Assembly (NCBI RefSeq): GCF_025420485.1 | Contig: NZ_JAOEFD010000003.1 | Span: 124,001 to 188,000 of the forward strand | Length of the DNA: 64,000 nucleotides | Direction of reading: 5' to 3' | Origin: Nesterenkonia marinintestina | GTDB lineage: Bacteria; Actinomycetota; Actinomycetes; Actinomycetales; Micrococcaceae | Part shown: in pieces, positions 1 to 8,055 of the stretch | Position numbering within the stretch: the first letter of the stretch is position 1 | How the letters are laid out: the number at the start of each line of letters is the position of its first letter | Notes under the pieces: generated by a model | Database searches by the model: none | Seen by the model: only the letters and a program-made list of their open reading frames with translations | Told to the model about the DNA's origin: nothing | Made by a program: the position numbers and the translations under genes

Positions 1-1
1 C

Positions 2-469
2 GTCGGCGTCGACGTGCTCAGCCTCGGGGCGACGAAGAACGGCGCCGTGGGTGCCGAGGCCGTCGTCGTCATCGACCCGGACCGGGTGCCGGGCATCGAC
101 TACGTCCGCAAGGCTTCGATGCAGCTGGCCTCCAAGCAGCAGTTCCTCTCGGCACAGCTGGTGCGGATGTTCGGCACCGACCTGTGGCATCGTCACGCCT
201 CCCATGCGAACCGGCAGGCCCGGAGGCTCGGTGAGGCCCTGGACCGCTGCCCGGGGGCACGTCTGGCCAGGGACCCCGAGGTCAACGCCGTGTTCGTGGA
301 GGTCTTCGACGAGGTCGCCGCCGCCGTGCGCACACGCTACGTCTGCCACACCTGGGAGCACTCGGACGAGGGCCACCAGGTCCTGCGGCTGATGTGCTCC
401 TTCGAGACCACCGATCGGCAGATCGACGACCTGGTCGCCCTGGTGCGCGGCGTGGGAGCGACCGACTGA
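2..469 (+). CDS. Low-specificity L-threonine aldolase, C-terminal part
   Basis: The reading frame is open from the window edge, so the N-terminal half is missing. The visible part holds the motif SLGATKNGAVGAEAVVV near its start; the lysine of TKNG is the pyridoxal-phosphate attachment residue in the fold-type I threonine aldolase/beta-eliminating lyase family. The rest matches the small C-terminal domain, ending in a conserved region for a final helix. Members cleave L-threonine or L-allo-threonine to glycine and acetaldehyde in the cytosol. A strong hairpin follows the stop codon, so this is probably the last gene of its transcript. Family assignment is fairly safe; substrate stereochemistry cannot be read from this fragment. 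Confidence 0.82.
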   Translation, partial: VGVDVLSLGATKNGAVGAEAVVVIDPDRVPGIDYVRKASMQLASKQQFLSAQLVRMFGTDLWHRHASHANRQARRLGEALDRCPGARLARDPEVNAVFVEVFDEVAAAVRTRYVCHTWEHSDEGHQVLRLMCSFETTDRQIDDLVALVRGVGATD

Positions 470-520
470 GCCGACTCATCACGCGGCACGCCGTCGACGT
501 CGAGGGCTGAGGACGGAGGA

Positions 521-560
521 CGCACCGGTGCCTCGGCGCGCCTGCCGAGGCACCGGTGCG
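521..560 (+). terminator. Strong hairpin after threonine aldolase
   Basis: Perfect 17-bp inverted repeat, arms 521-537 and 544-560, with a six-base loop. It starts about 50 bases after the threonine aldolase stop and ends just before the DUF3000 start. There is no T-tract, which is common for terminators of high-GC actinobacteria. Confidence 0.7.
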
Positions 561-577
561 CGGCTCCATACGCTGGA

Positions 578-1342
578 GTGGTGACCTTCTTCGGCCCCCT
601 CGGATCCGGTGCGCTGCGCTCCCCCGCGCAGCGCCGCACCGACGCGCCGGGCTCCGACGCGCAGGGCTCCGACGCGCAGGGCCTCGATGCTCCCGGCATC
701 GACGAGCTCCCGGAGGAGTTCCGCACGGCGCTGGGCGAGATCCGGCGGTCGGCTCCCCGAGCCGAGGCGCAGATCGAGGAGATCCCGGCCCCGCGCCGAC
801 TCGCCCCCTACGCCGTGGCGCTTCGTGCTGAGGTCGCCGCCCCCGATCCGCACCATCTCCGGACGGGCGGACCAACCGGGGCGGTGTCGGCGATCGGTGG
901 GGCGGACGCTCGGGACTCCGACGACGAGGCCGAGCAGCTCGCTGCCGGACGCTTCATCCTGCTGCACGACCCCGACGGCCAGGACGCCTGGGACGGCACC
1001 TCGCGCGTCGTCATCTACATCCGGGCCGAACTCGACGCCGAGATGAGCAACGACCCCCTCCTCGCCTCCGTCGCGTGGACCTGGCTGGCCGATTCGCTCT
1101 CGCAGTACGGCGCCGTCCACCGACGAGCCGGCGGCACCGCGACCCGGATCCTCTCCGAGAGCTTCGGCGAGCTCGCCGACAGGGACGCCTCGAACACCGT
1201 CGAGCTGCGCGCGTCCTGGACCCCGGGCCCCGGCGCCCTGGACACCCATGTCGAGGCGTGGTCGGATATGGTCTGCTCATTCGCAGGACTCCCGGCGCTG
1301 CCCGACGGCGTCGTGGCCATGCCGACCCTCCGCAGGAGCTGA
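578..1342 (+). CDS. DUF3000 family protein
   Basis: Uncharacterised cytosolic protein of about 254 residues. The conserved core runs from about residue 45 (FRTALGEIRRSAPRAEAQ, then PAPRRLAPYAVALRAEV) through a central region with DAWDGTSRVVIYIRAELDAEM to the C-terminal LRASWTPG segment; this pattern is typical of the actinobacterial DUF3000 family. The first 45 residues are low-complexity, with a repeated DAQGS-like element. Two in-frame GTG codons (578 and 581) are possible starts and neither has a clear ribosome binding site. It lies 10 bases upstream of the RNase D gene, the usual partner of DUF3000 in Micrococcales, so the two are probably co-transcribed. Function is unknown. Confidence 0.8.
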   Translation: MVTFFGPLGSGALRSPAQRRTDAPGSDAQGSDAQGLDAPGIDELPEEFRTALGEIRRSAPRAEAQIEEIPAPRRLAPYAVALRAEVAAPDPHHLRTGGPTGAVSAIGGADARDSDDEAEQLAAGRFILLHDPDGQDAWDGTSRVVIYIRAELDAEMSNDPLLASVAWTWLADSLSQYGAVHRRAGGTATRILSESFGELADRDASNTVELRASWTPGPGALDTHVEAWSDMVCSFAGLPALPDGVVAMPTLRRS

Positions 1343-1352
1343 ACTCCCCCGC

Positions 1353-2603
1353 ATGAAGCCCATCGAGGATGAGACCGAGGACGAGCAGGACCGTCCCCCG
1401 CTGCTCACCGAACCCGAGGACGGCGTGCCCTTCGTCGTCGACGAGCCCCGAGGCCTCCTGCGCTGCGCAGAGGCACTGGCCCGCGGCCACGGCCCCGTCG
1501 CCGTCGACGCCGAGCGGGCCTCGGGCTTCCGATACGGTCAGCGTGCCTTCCTGGTCCAGCTCAAGCGCGAGGGATCCGGCCTGTGGCTCGTGGATCCCGA
1601 GCCGTTCGACTCCCTGCGACCGCTGCAGGAGGCCCTCGAGGGCGTCGAGTGGATCCTCCACGCCGCCTCCCAGGATCTGCCGTGTCTGGCGGAGCTGGGG
1701 ATGCACCCCCATGCCCTGTTCGACACGGAGCTCGCCTCCCGGCTGGCCGGTCTGCCGAAGGTGGGCCTGGGGGCGATCGTCGAGTCCCTGCTGGGACTGC
1801 GTCTGGCCAAGGAGCATTCGGCCGCAGACTGGTCGAAGCGTCCCCTGCCCTCCGACTGGCTGCGCTACGCCGCCCTCGACGTCGAGCTGCTGGTCCAGCT
1901 GAGGTCCGAGCTGCAGACCCTGCTGGCCGCACAGGGCAAGACCGCATGGGCCGAGCAGGAGTTCGAGCACCTGCGCACCGCCCGAGCCCCGGCGGTCCCT
2001 CGCGCCGAGCGCTGGCGCAGGACCTCGGGCATCAACCGTCTGAAGAGTCCCCGCGGGCTGGCCGCGCTGCGCGAGATCTGGCACGCCCGCGAGGACCTGG
2101 CGGAGGGAAAGGACGTCGCCCCCAGCCGCGTCCTGCCCGACTCCGCACTCGTCGCGGCCGCCCGCGCCATGCCGTCCACCGTCCCCCAGCTGCTGGCGGT
2201 CGACGGCTTCCACGGCCGCGGTGCGCGGAGGGAGGCGCCCCGGTGGCTGCGTGCCCTCCAGGAGGGCTCCCGCTCCCAGGACCTCCCCAGCGCAAGGCGC
2301 CGGAGCAGCGACGAACCTCCGCCGCCCAGGACGTGGCGCGACCGCGCTCCCCTGGCCTTCCGACGTCATCGCACGGCCCGTGAGCGCCTGGGCGTGCGCG
2401 CCGAGCAGCTGCAGGTGATGCCCGAGACCCTGCTCCTCCCCGCGACGCTCCGCCAGCTGTGCTGGAACCCGCCGTCCGCCGTGGACCTGGACACCGTCTC
2501 TCGGGCCCTGCGGGACCTGGGGGCCCGACCGTGGCAGATCGAAGAGACCGCAGCCGTGATCACCGTGGCCTTCCTGGATCCGGACCCGCTGGAGGAGCTG
2601 TGA
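1353..2603 (+). CDS. rnd: Ribonuclease D family 3'-5' exonuclease with HRDC domain
   Basis: Protein of 416 residues. The N-terminal half is a DEDDy exonuclease: the first acidic motif is VAVDAERASG, the second is SQDLPCL, and the third is the RYAALDVELL segment carrying the catalytic tyrosine and aspartate. An HRDC nucleic-acid-binding domain follows (about residues 205-295, with WRRTSGINRLKSPRGLAALR), then a conserved C-terminal extension. RNase D proteins trim 3' ends of tRNA and other stable RNAs. ATG 1353 is preferred because an AGGAG lies upstream and the longer open frame would overlap DUF3000. Probably co-transcribed with DUF3000. Confidence 0.9.
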   Translation: MKPIEDETEDEQDRPPLLTEPEDGVPFVVDEPRGLLRCAEALARGHGPVAVDAERASGFRYGQRAFLVQLKREGSGLWLVDPEPFDSLRPLQEALEGVEWILHAASQDLPCLAELGMHPHALFDTELASRLAGLPKVGLGAIVESLLGLRLAKEHSAADWSKRPLPSDWLRYAALDVELLVQLRSELQTLLAAQGKTAWAEQEFEHLRTARAPAVPRAERWRRTSGINRLKSPRGLAALREIWHAREDLAEGKDVAPSRVLPDSALVAAARAMPSTVPQLLAVDGFHGRGARREAPRWLRALQEGSRSQDLPSARRRSSDEPPPPRTWRDRAPLAFRRHRTARERLGVRAEQLQVMPETLLLPATLRQLCWNPPSAVDLDTVSRALRDLGARPWQIEETAAVITVAFLDPDPLEEL

Positions 2604-2607
2604 CGCT

Positions 2608-2638
2608 GTGGCATGACGTGCTACTCGCCGGTAGCATG
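2608..2638 (+). promoter_or_regulatory. fadJ-like promoter with overlapping palindromic operator
   Basis: A candidate -35 GTGGCA (2608-2613) and -10 TAGCAT (2632-2637) are separated by 18 bases. The palindrome TGCTAC-N6-GTAGCA (2619-2636, imperfectly extended to 2617-2638) covers the spacer and the -10 box. Small palindromes placed this way are typical of TetR-family repressors that sense acyl-CoAs; the regulator itself is not in this window. The promoter and repressor reading is inferred from geometry. Confidence 0.5.
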
Positions 2639-2704
2639 TGATCTGCCGCTCATCTCCGGCCAGGAGATCAGACCGTCACCCGTTCGTCTTCCGAGAGGAC
2701 CACC

Positions 2705-4852
2705 ATGACTGAGACGCCGCGCACGATCACGGCCGATGCCGCCGACTTCAGCCGGTTCGCCGACTTCGCCGAGACCTTCACCGACGAGGTCGTCACCCAC
2801 AGCCGCCTCGAGGACGTCGAGCTGCCGGACGGCGGAGGCACCATGGCCCTGATCCGCCTGGACAACGACGACCCCCGCCGGCCCACCACCCTCGGGGCCC
2901 GTTCGCTGATCGGATTCGGCGAGGCGGTCGCCGGCCAGCTCGATCGTGCCCGCCGCGGTGAGATCGTCGCCCTCGGGGTGATCGGCACGCCCGGCTACCT
3001 CGTCGCCGGCGCCGACCTCTCGGCCGTCGGCCGACTCGAGTCCCGCGAGCAGGCCCGGACGATGGCCGAGCTCGGTCACCGCGCCTACGACCTGCTGGAG
3101 GACTTCCCCGTCCCCACCTTCGCCTTCATCAACGGTACGGCGCTCGGCGGCGGACTCGAGATCGCGCTCGCCGCCCAGCACCGCACCGTGTCGTCCTCAG
3201 CCCGCTCCCTGGGCCTGCCGGAGGCGTTCCTGGGGCTGATCCCCGGCTGGGGCGGCATCTGGCGTCTCCCCCGCCTGATCGGCCCGGAGGCTGCGGCACG
3301 GGTGATCTTCACCGACGCGCTCAACAACAACCGGACCATGAAGGGCCCGCAGGCCTACGAGCTCGGCGTCGCCGACGCGCTGTTCGACGCCGAGGACTTC
3401 GAGGCGGAGTCCCTGGCCTGGGCGTCCGCCGTGGTGCGACAGGAGGCGGAGGTCCTCGACCGACTCTCGGAGCACCGGGCCTGCGACACCTCGGACGAGG
3501 CCTGGGACCGTGCCCTGGAGCGCGCCCGCAGCACCGTGGCCGCCAAGATCGGCGAGTCGGCCCCCGCGCCCCAGCGCGCCCTGGAGGAGTTCGCCGCCGG
3601 ACGGGGCCGGGACCGCGACGCCGAACGTGCGGCCGAGTGCGACGCTCTGGCCGACCTCATGCTCACCGACGAGTTCTCCAACACGATCTACGCCTTCCTC
3701 GACCTCGTCCAGCGCCGCGCCAAGCGCCCCGCCGGAGTCCCCGAGACCCCGCCGCGGACCATCTCCAAAGTGGGCGTCGTCGGTGCGGGGCTCATGGCGG
3801 CCCAGCTGGCGATGGTCTTCGCCCAGCACCTGCAGGTGCCGGTGGTGATCTCCGACCTCGACGAGGAGCGGGTCGAGAAGGGCCTCGACCACATCCGCTC
3901 GCAGACGCAGAAGCTCGCCTCCAAGGGCCGGATGTCCGAGGAGCAGGCCGAGGCGCTGGTCGGTCTGGTCACCGGCTCCACCGACAAGCAGGTCTACGCC
4001 GACGCCGACTTCGTCATCGAGGCCGTCTTCGAGGAGATCGGCGTGAAGAAGAAGGTCTTCGCCGAGCTCGAGGAGATCGTCGCCGACGACGCGGTCCTGG
4101 CGACCAACACCTCGTCGCTGTCGGTGACCGAGATGGCCGCGGACCTCCGACGTCCCGAGCGCGTCATCGGATTCCACTTCTTCAACCCGGTCGCCGTGAT
4201 GCCGCTCATCGAGATCGCCCGCACCCCGGAGTCCACCGACGAGGCGATCGCCACAGCCTTCGACCTGGCCGCCCGGCTGCGCAAGACCCCGGTGCTCACC
4301 AAGGACTCCACGGCCTTCGTGGTCAACCGGATCCTGCTTCGGCTGATGGGGGAGGTGCAGCGGGCCTTCGACGAGGGCACCGATGCCGAGACCGCGGACT
4401 CCGCGCTGCGGCCCATCGGCCTCCCGATGAGCCCCTTCACCCTCCTGGCGATGGTCGGCCTCCCGGTCGCCCAGCACGTCACCGAGTCCCTGCAGGCGTC
4501 CTTCGGTGACCGCTTCTACGTCTCGCAGAACCTGCAGCGGCTCATCGACGCCGGAGTGACGGAGATCTGGAGCCGCGACGACGAGGGTCGGCCGCACATC
4601 GCCGAGTCCACACGGGCGCTGCTGACCCAGGGCTCGACGGCGCTCACCCGCGACGAGCTGCTCGTCGTCGTCCAGGATGCACTGGCCGAAGAGATCGGGC
4701 TGATGCTGGAGGAGGGCGTGGTGGCCTCGCCCAAGGACGTCGATCTGTGCCTGATCCTGGGCACCGGATGGCCGATGCACCGCGGCGGCATCACCCCGTA
4801 CCTCGACCAGATCGGTGCGAGCACACGAGTCAACGGGCGACGGTTCCACTGA
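2705..4852 (+). CDS. fadJ: Bifunctional enoyl-CoA hydratase / 3-hydroxyacyl-CoA dehydrogenase (FadJ/FadB-like)
   Basis: Fused beta-oxidation enzyme of 715 residues. The first about 330 residues form a crotonase domain, with the oxyanion-hole segment AGADLSAVGR, then NGTALGGGLEIALAAQ and GLPEAFLGLIPGWGG carrying the two expected glutamates. From about residue 355 follows an NAD-binding domain beginning VGVVGAGLMAAQLAMVFAQ, and a dehydrogenase region with NTSSLSVTEMA and the catalytic histidine of GFHFFNP. It hydrates trans-2-enoyl-CoA and oxidises the 3-hydroxy product. The start has a GAGAGGACC sequence just upstream. The thiolase gene (fadA) that usually accompanies it is not adjacent. It is coupled to the downstream Rieske gene by a stop/start overlap. 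Confidence 0.9.
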   Translation: MTETPRTITADAADFSRFADFAETFTDEVVTHSRLEDVELPDGGGTMALIRLDNDDPRRPTTLGARSLIGFGEAVAGQLDRARRGEIVALGVIGTPGYLVAGADLSAVGRLESREQARTMAELGHRAYDLLEDFPVPTFAFINGTALGGGLEIALAAQHRTVSSSARSLGLPEAFLGLIPGWGGIWRLPRLIGPEAAARVIFTDALNNNRTMKGPQAYELGVADALFDAEDFEAESLAWASAVVRQEAEVLDRLSEHRACDTSDEAWDRALERARSTVAAKIGESAPAPQRALEEFAAGRGRDRDAERAAECDALADLMLTDEFSNTIYAFLDLVQRRAKRPAGVPETPPRTISKVGVVGAGLMAAQLAMVFAQHLQVPVVISDLDEERVEKGLDHIRSQTQKLASKGRMSEEQAEALVGLVTGSTDKQVYADADFVIEAVFEEIGVKKKVFAELEEIVADDAVLATNTSSLSVTEMAADLRRPERVIGFHFFNPVAVMPLIEIARTPESTDEAIATAFDLAARLRKTPVLTKDSTAFVVNRILLRLMGEVQRAFDEGTDAETADSALRPIGLPMSPFTLLAMVGLPVAQHVTESLQASFGDRFYVSQNLQRLIDAGVTEIWSRDDEGRPHIAESTRALLTQGSTALTRDELLVVVQDALAEEIGLMLEEGVVASPKDVDLCLILGTGWPMHRGGITPYLDQIGASTRVNGRRFH

Positions 4853-5301
4853 GCACGCGACCCGGAGCCGCGGCCGACCGCCCGCGACGCTCGTTCCTGC
4901 GCTCGGCCGCGGCGGCGGGCGTCGGCGCCGCCTGCGGCGGCCTGACCCTCTCCGGGTGCACCCGCGCCGACGAACCCGGGGACCCACAGGTCCACTCCGG
5001 GTCCGCGTGGGAGACGGTGCTCGACGCCGAGGAGCTGGCCGTCGGTGCGTCGGCGGAGGTCGAGGCCGGCGGACGTCGGCTGGTGCTGCACCGGTCCGCC
5101 GATGACCGGGTCCACGCCTTCGAAGCGGTCTGCACGCATGAGGGGTGCCGCGTCGAGGCCGAGGCCGAGCGCTTCCACTGTCCCTGCCACGGCTCGGTCT
5201 TCGGACTCGACTCCGGGGAGGCGGAGGCCGGCCCCGCACGGGAGCCCCTGCTGCGGTTCGAAGCCCGAGTCGTCGACGACGCCGTCGAGGTCCACATCTG
5301 A
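4849..5301 (+). CDS. Tat-exported Rieske [2Fe-2S] lipoprotein
   Basis: Small secreted iron-sulphur protein of about 150 residues. The N-terminus carries a twin-arginine motif (RRSFLRS), a hydrophobic stretch, and a lipobox (LSGC), so it is probably exported folded by Tat and lipid-anchored. The Rieske cluster ligands are clear: CTHEGC and CPCHGSVFG. This is a stand-alone Rieske domain, not the cytochrome bc1 subunit, which is larger and has membrane helices. No ATG, GTG or TTG lies at a sensible place; the best start is CTG 4849, overlapping the fadJ stop as CTGA. The next usable ATG (4771) would place about 26 extra residues inside fadJ. The electron-transfer partner is unknown. Confidence 0.8.
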   Translation: MSTRPGAAADRPRRSFLRSAAAAGVGAACGGLTLSGCTRADEPGDPQVHSGSAWETVLDAEELAVGASAEVEAGGRRLVLHRSADDRVHAFEAVCTHEGCRVEAEAERFHCPCHGSVFGLDSGEAEAGPAREPLLRFEARVVDDAVEVHI

Positions 5302-5327
5302 GAGCCCCTCGCCGGTGCGCCTGGGAT

Positions 5328-5825
5328 TCAGCGCACGGTGATGTCGACCTTGGAGGCCGGGACATCGCTGCCGCGCAGAGCGGCCCGCGCCGCCTGCTGC
5401 GCCTTGGCCCGGTGGACCGTGCGGGCCTCCATGACCAGGGCGTGCGTTCCGTCGTCCTCCGACACCGCCTCGGGGTCGGAGAGCGCCCCGAGCCCGCGCC
5501 ATGCCAGCTGGACCAGCACCGCCTGGTGCACCGACTCCGCGTTGCGCCGCTCAGAGGCGATGGGTGTCGGGCCCCGCAGGGGCAGGGTCAGGCGGAGGGT
5601 CCTCAGCTGCTCACCGGTCGGTGCGGCGTAGCCGTCCTCCGCGCACCGGGCCAGGAAGCCCTCCATCAGCGGGTCGGCGTCCTGCTCTGTGACCTGTTCG
5701 GCGGTCACCGTCCCATTGGTCCCGACGACGCCGTGATGCACGACGAACTCGCCCGCGGCGGAGTCGTACCAGGCTTCGCGATAGCACCAGCCCTGCTCGG
5801 GGTCACGGCGGTAGAGGGTGATCAT
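5328..5825 (-). CDS. Hypothetical protein with a WGR-like N-terminus
   Basis: Protein of 165 residues not recognised with confidence. The N-terminal 40 residues (LYRRDPEQGWCYREAWYD, then a GVVGTNG turn) resemble the WGR fold, a small nucleic-acid-binding module with the pattern of aromatic strands followed by G-x-x-G-x-x-G. The rest is predicted soluble and alpha/beta, without catalytic motifs, signal peptide or membrane segment. It lies alone on the minus strand between the Rieske gene (convergent, 26 bases away) and dxs. The ATG at 5825 is the natural start, about 40 bases after the end of dxs on the opposite reading direction of the map. The gene is probably real because its frame is clean and lies between conserved neighbours. 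Confidence 0.55.
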   Translation of the reverse strand: MITLYRRDPEQGWCYREAWYDSAAGEFVVHHGVVGTNGTVTAEQVTEQDADPLMEGFLARCAEDGYAAPTGEQLRTLRLTLPLRGPTPIASERRNAESVHQAVLVQLAWRGLGALSDPEAVSEDDGTHALVMEARTVHRAKAQQAARAALRGSDVPASKVDITVR

Positions 5826-5864
5826 CGGGTGAGCGTCTCCTCAGCGTCGGCTCGGGGCACAGCC

Positions 5865-7874
5865 TCAGAGGCTGCCCGGGTGGTGGTCGAAGCGGGGCAT
5901 CTCCCCGGTGGGCAGCGACTCCCCCGGCAGGGGCCGGGCGAAGGGCACCTTGGTCCCGAGCACCTGGCCCACCGTGTCCTGGGCGATCTGCTGGGCGGTC
6001 ATTCCCACACGTGTCAGGACCTCGTCGCGGCTGCCGTGCGAAAGGAACTCCACGGGAAGACCGACTTCGTTCAGCGCGGTGTCCACTCCGGCCTCACGCA
6101 TGGACTGACGGATCCTGGAACCGACGCCGCCGGCACGGACCCCGTCCTCGAGGCAGACCACGATGCGATGGCGGGCGGCCAGTGAGACCACGGACTCGGG
6201 CACGGGCAGGACCCACCGCGGGTCGACCACGGTGGCGCTGATGCCCTGGTCGGCCAGCCGCTGGGCGACGTTCAGCGAGAGCCCCGCCGTCGTGCCCACC
6301 GAGACGAGGAGGACGTCGTGCCCGTAGCGCCGCTCCGGGTCTGAGGAGGAATCCGACTCCCAGAGGACGTCGACCCCGTCGTCGAGGCGTTCGATCGCGT
6401 CGATCTCCCCGTTGACCGAGCCCTTGGAGAAGCGCACGACGGTCGGTGCGTCGTCGACGGTGACAGCCTCGCGGAGCTCCTCGCGCAGGCGGGAGGAGTC
6501 CCGCGGCGCCGCGATCTGCAGCCCGGGGACGATCTGCAGCAGGGACAGGTCCCACATGCCGTGGTGGCTGGCGCCGTCGGGTCCGGTCACCCCCGCACGG
6601 TCGAGGACCACGGTCACCCCGGCACGGTGCAGGGCCACATCCATGAGCAGCTGGTCGAAGGCCCGGTTCAGGAAGGTCGCATAGACGGCGACGACGGGGT
6701 GCATCCCCCCGTAGGCGAGTCCGGCGGCCGAGGTCAGCGCATGCTGTTCTGCGATGCCGACGTCGAACACGCGGTCCGGGTGGGCCGCGGCGAGGCTGCG
6801 GAGCCCCACGGGGATGGTCATCGCCCCGGTGATCGCCACGATGTCCTCGCGCTCCTCGGCGATGGCGGTGATCTCCTCCTCGAACACCGAGGTCCACGAG
6901 CGGGCGCCGCCCCGGCTGACCGGCTCCCCCGTCTCCGGGTCGATGACCCCCACGGCGTGGAACTGATCGTTCTCGTCCGCTCGGGCCGGCGCATAGCCCC
7001 TGCCCTTCTCGGTCAGGGCGTGGACGATCACCGGACCGCCGTAGTTCCTGGCGTCGGTGAGAGCCTGCTCCATGGAGGCCAGGTCGTGTCCGTCGACCGG
7101 GCCGATGTACTTCATGCCGAGGTCCTCGAACAGACCCTGCGGGGCCCAGAAGTCCTTGGCGCCCTTCTTCGCGGCGTGCAGGCTGCGATACACCATCCGT
7201 GAGACGGTGCCGCCCTCCTGGAGGCGACGCCTGGTGTCGTCGAGGGTGCGTTCGTAGAACCTGTGGGTGCGGACCTTGTCGATGAAGGTCCGCCGCAGGG
7301 CGTTGAGCTGCTCGGCGACGCCGCCGACGGTCGGCGCATAGGAGCGGCCGTTGTCGTTGACCACGATCACCACCCGCCGATCCCTGCCGGCGGCGATGTT
7401 GTTCAGCGCCTCCCAGGCCATTCCGCCGGTCAGCGCCCCGTCTCCGATGACGGCGACGACGGAGCGGTCCGATTCGCCGGTCAGCACGCGGGCCTTCGAG
7501 ATCCCGTCGGCCCAGGAGAGCGAGCTGGAGGCGTGCGAGGATTCGACGATGTCATGCACGGACTCCGACCGCTCCGGGTAGCCCGAGAGCCCGCCCTCCT
7601 GCCGCAGGGTGGTGAAGTCCTGGCGCCCGGTGACCAGCTTGTGGATGTAGCACTGATGGCCGGTGTCGAAGACGATCGAGTCCCGCGGGGAGTCGAAGAC
7701 CCGGTGGATCGCCAGGGTCAGCTCCACCACACCCAGGTTCGGCCCGAGGTGACCGCCGGTCTTGGACACGTTGGCGACCAGGAACTCGCGGATCTCCTCA
7801 CACAGGCGCTCGAGCTGCTCCTCGCTCAGCCGTGTGAGGTCCTGCGGGGAGCGGATCGTCTCCAGAATCGTCAC
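5865..7874 (-). CDS. dxs: 1-deoxy-D-xylulose-5-phosphate synthase
   Basis: First enzyme of the MEP isoprenoid pathway: condenses pyruvate and glyceraldehyde 3-phosphate to DXP using thiamin diphosphate. The product has 669 residues, slightly longer than usual. It shows the family start [16 protein letters not shown], the [12 protein letters not shown] motif with its conserved histidine, the thiamin motif GDGALTGG...NDNG (about residues 143-175), and the transketolase-like pyrimidine-binding domain with [19 protein letters not shown] 7874 is chosen because the protein then begins like other DXS sequences and an AAGGGAAGGA element lies upstream. A -10-like TAGACT (7931-7936 on the minus strand) suggests its own promoter. 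Confidence 0.95.
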   Translation of the reverse strand: MTILETIRSPQDLTRLSEEQLERLCEEIREFLVANVSKTGGHLGPNLGVVELTLAIHRVFDSPRDSIVFDTGHQCYIHKLVTGRQDFTTLRQEGGLSGYPERSESVHDIVESSHASSSLSWADGISKARVLTGESDRSVVAVIGDGALTGGMAWEALNNIAAGRDRRVVIVVNDNGRSYAPTVGGVAEQLNALRRTFIDKVRTHRFYERTLDDTRRRLQEGGTVSRMVYRSLHAAKKGAKDFWAPQGLFEDLGMKYIGPVDGHDLASMEQALTDARNYGGPVIVHALTEKGRGYAPARADENDQFHAVGVIDPETGEPVSRGGARSWTSVFEEEITAIAEEREDIVAITGAMTIPVGLRSLAAAHPDRVFDVGIAEQHALTSAAGLAYGGMHPVVAVYATFLNRAFDQLLMDVALHRAGVTVVLDRAGVTGPDGASHHGMWDLSLLQIVPGLQIAAPRDSSRLREELREAVTVDDAPTVVRFSKGSVNGEIDAIERLDDGVDVLWESDSSSDPERRYGHDVLLVSVGTTAGLSLNVAQRLADQGISATVVDPRWVLPVPESVVSLAARHRIVVCLEDGVRAGGVGSRIRQSMREAGVDTALNEVGLPVEFLSHGSRDEVLTRVGMTAQQIAQDTVGQVLGTKVPFARPLPGESLPTGEMPRFDHHPGSL

Positions 7875-7930
7875 GTCGATCCCGTCCTTCCCTTCACCCG
7901 TCGAGCTCGACGGGCCGTCGTCGTCCCGCG

Positions 7931-7936
7931 AGTCTA
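7931..7936 (-). promoter_or_regulatory. Possible dxs -10 box
   Basis: On the minus strand the hexamer reads TAGACT, about 57 bases upstream of the dxs GTG. No convincing -35 is seen. It lies between the acnA terminator and the dxs ribosome binding site, as expected for a separate dxs promoter. Confidence 0.3.
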
Positions 7937-7968
7937 CCGGTCCTGCCTGCGGCGACGTCGCAGACGAC

Positions 7969-8013
7969 TCGGCGGGGCGGACCGATCCGCAGAGGATCGG
8001 TCCGCCCCGCCGA
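7969..8013 (-). terminator. 20-bp terminator hairpin after acnA
   Basis: Perfect inverted repeat with arms 7969-7988 and 7994-8013 and loop GCAGA. It starts 43 bases after the acnA stop codon on the minus strand and should end the acnA transcript before dxs. No T-tract follows. Confidence 0.85.
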
Positions 8014-8055
8014 ATGCGGGTCGACCGGGGCCGACTCAGGCGGTGCGCCCTCCGA

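Noticed and set aside
2619-2636. fadJ palindrome as a terminator for rnd
   Set aside because: The stem is only six perfect pairs and it overlaps a plausible -10 box; an operator is the simpler reading.
3197-5365. Open frame of over 700 codons opposite the fadJ-like and Rieske genes
   Set aside because: Low-complexity, arginine- and glycine-rich translation. The plus strand carries complete crotonase, dehydrogenase and Rieske motifs.
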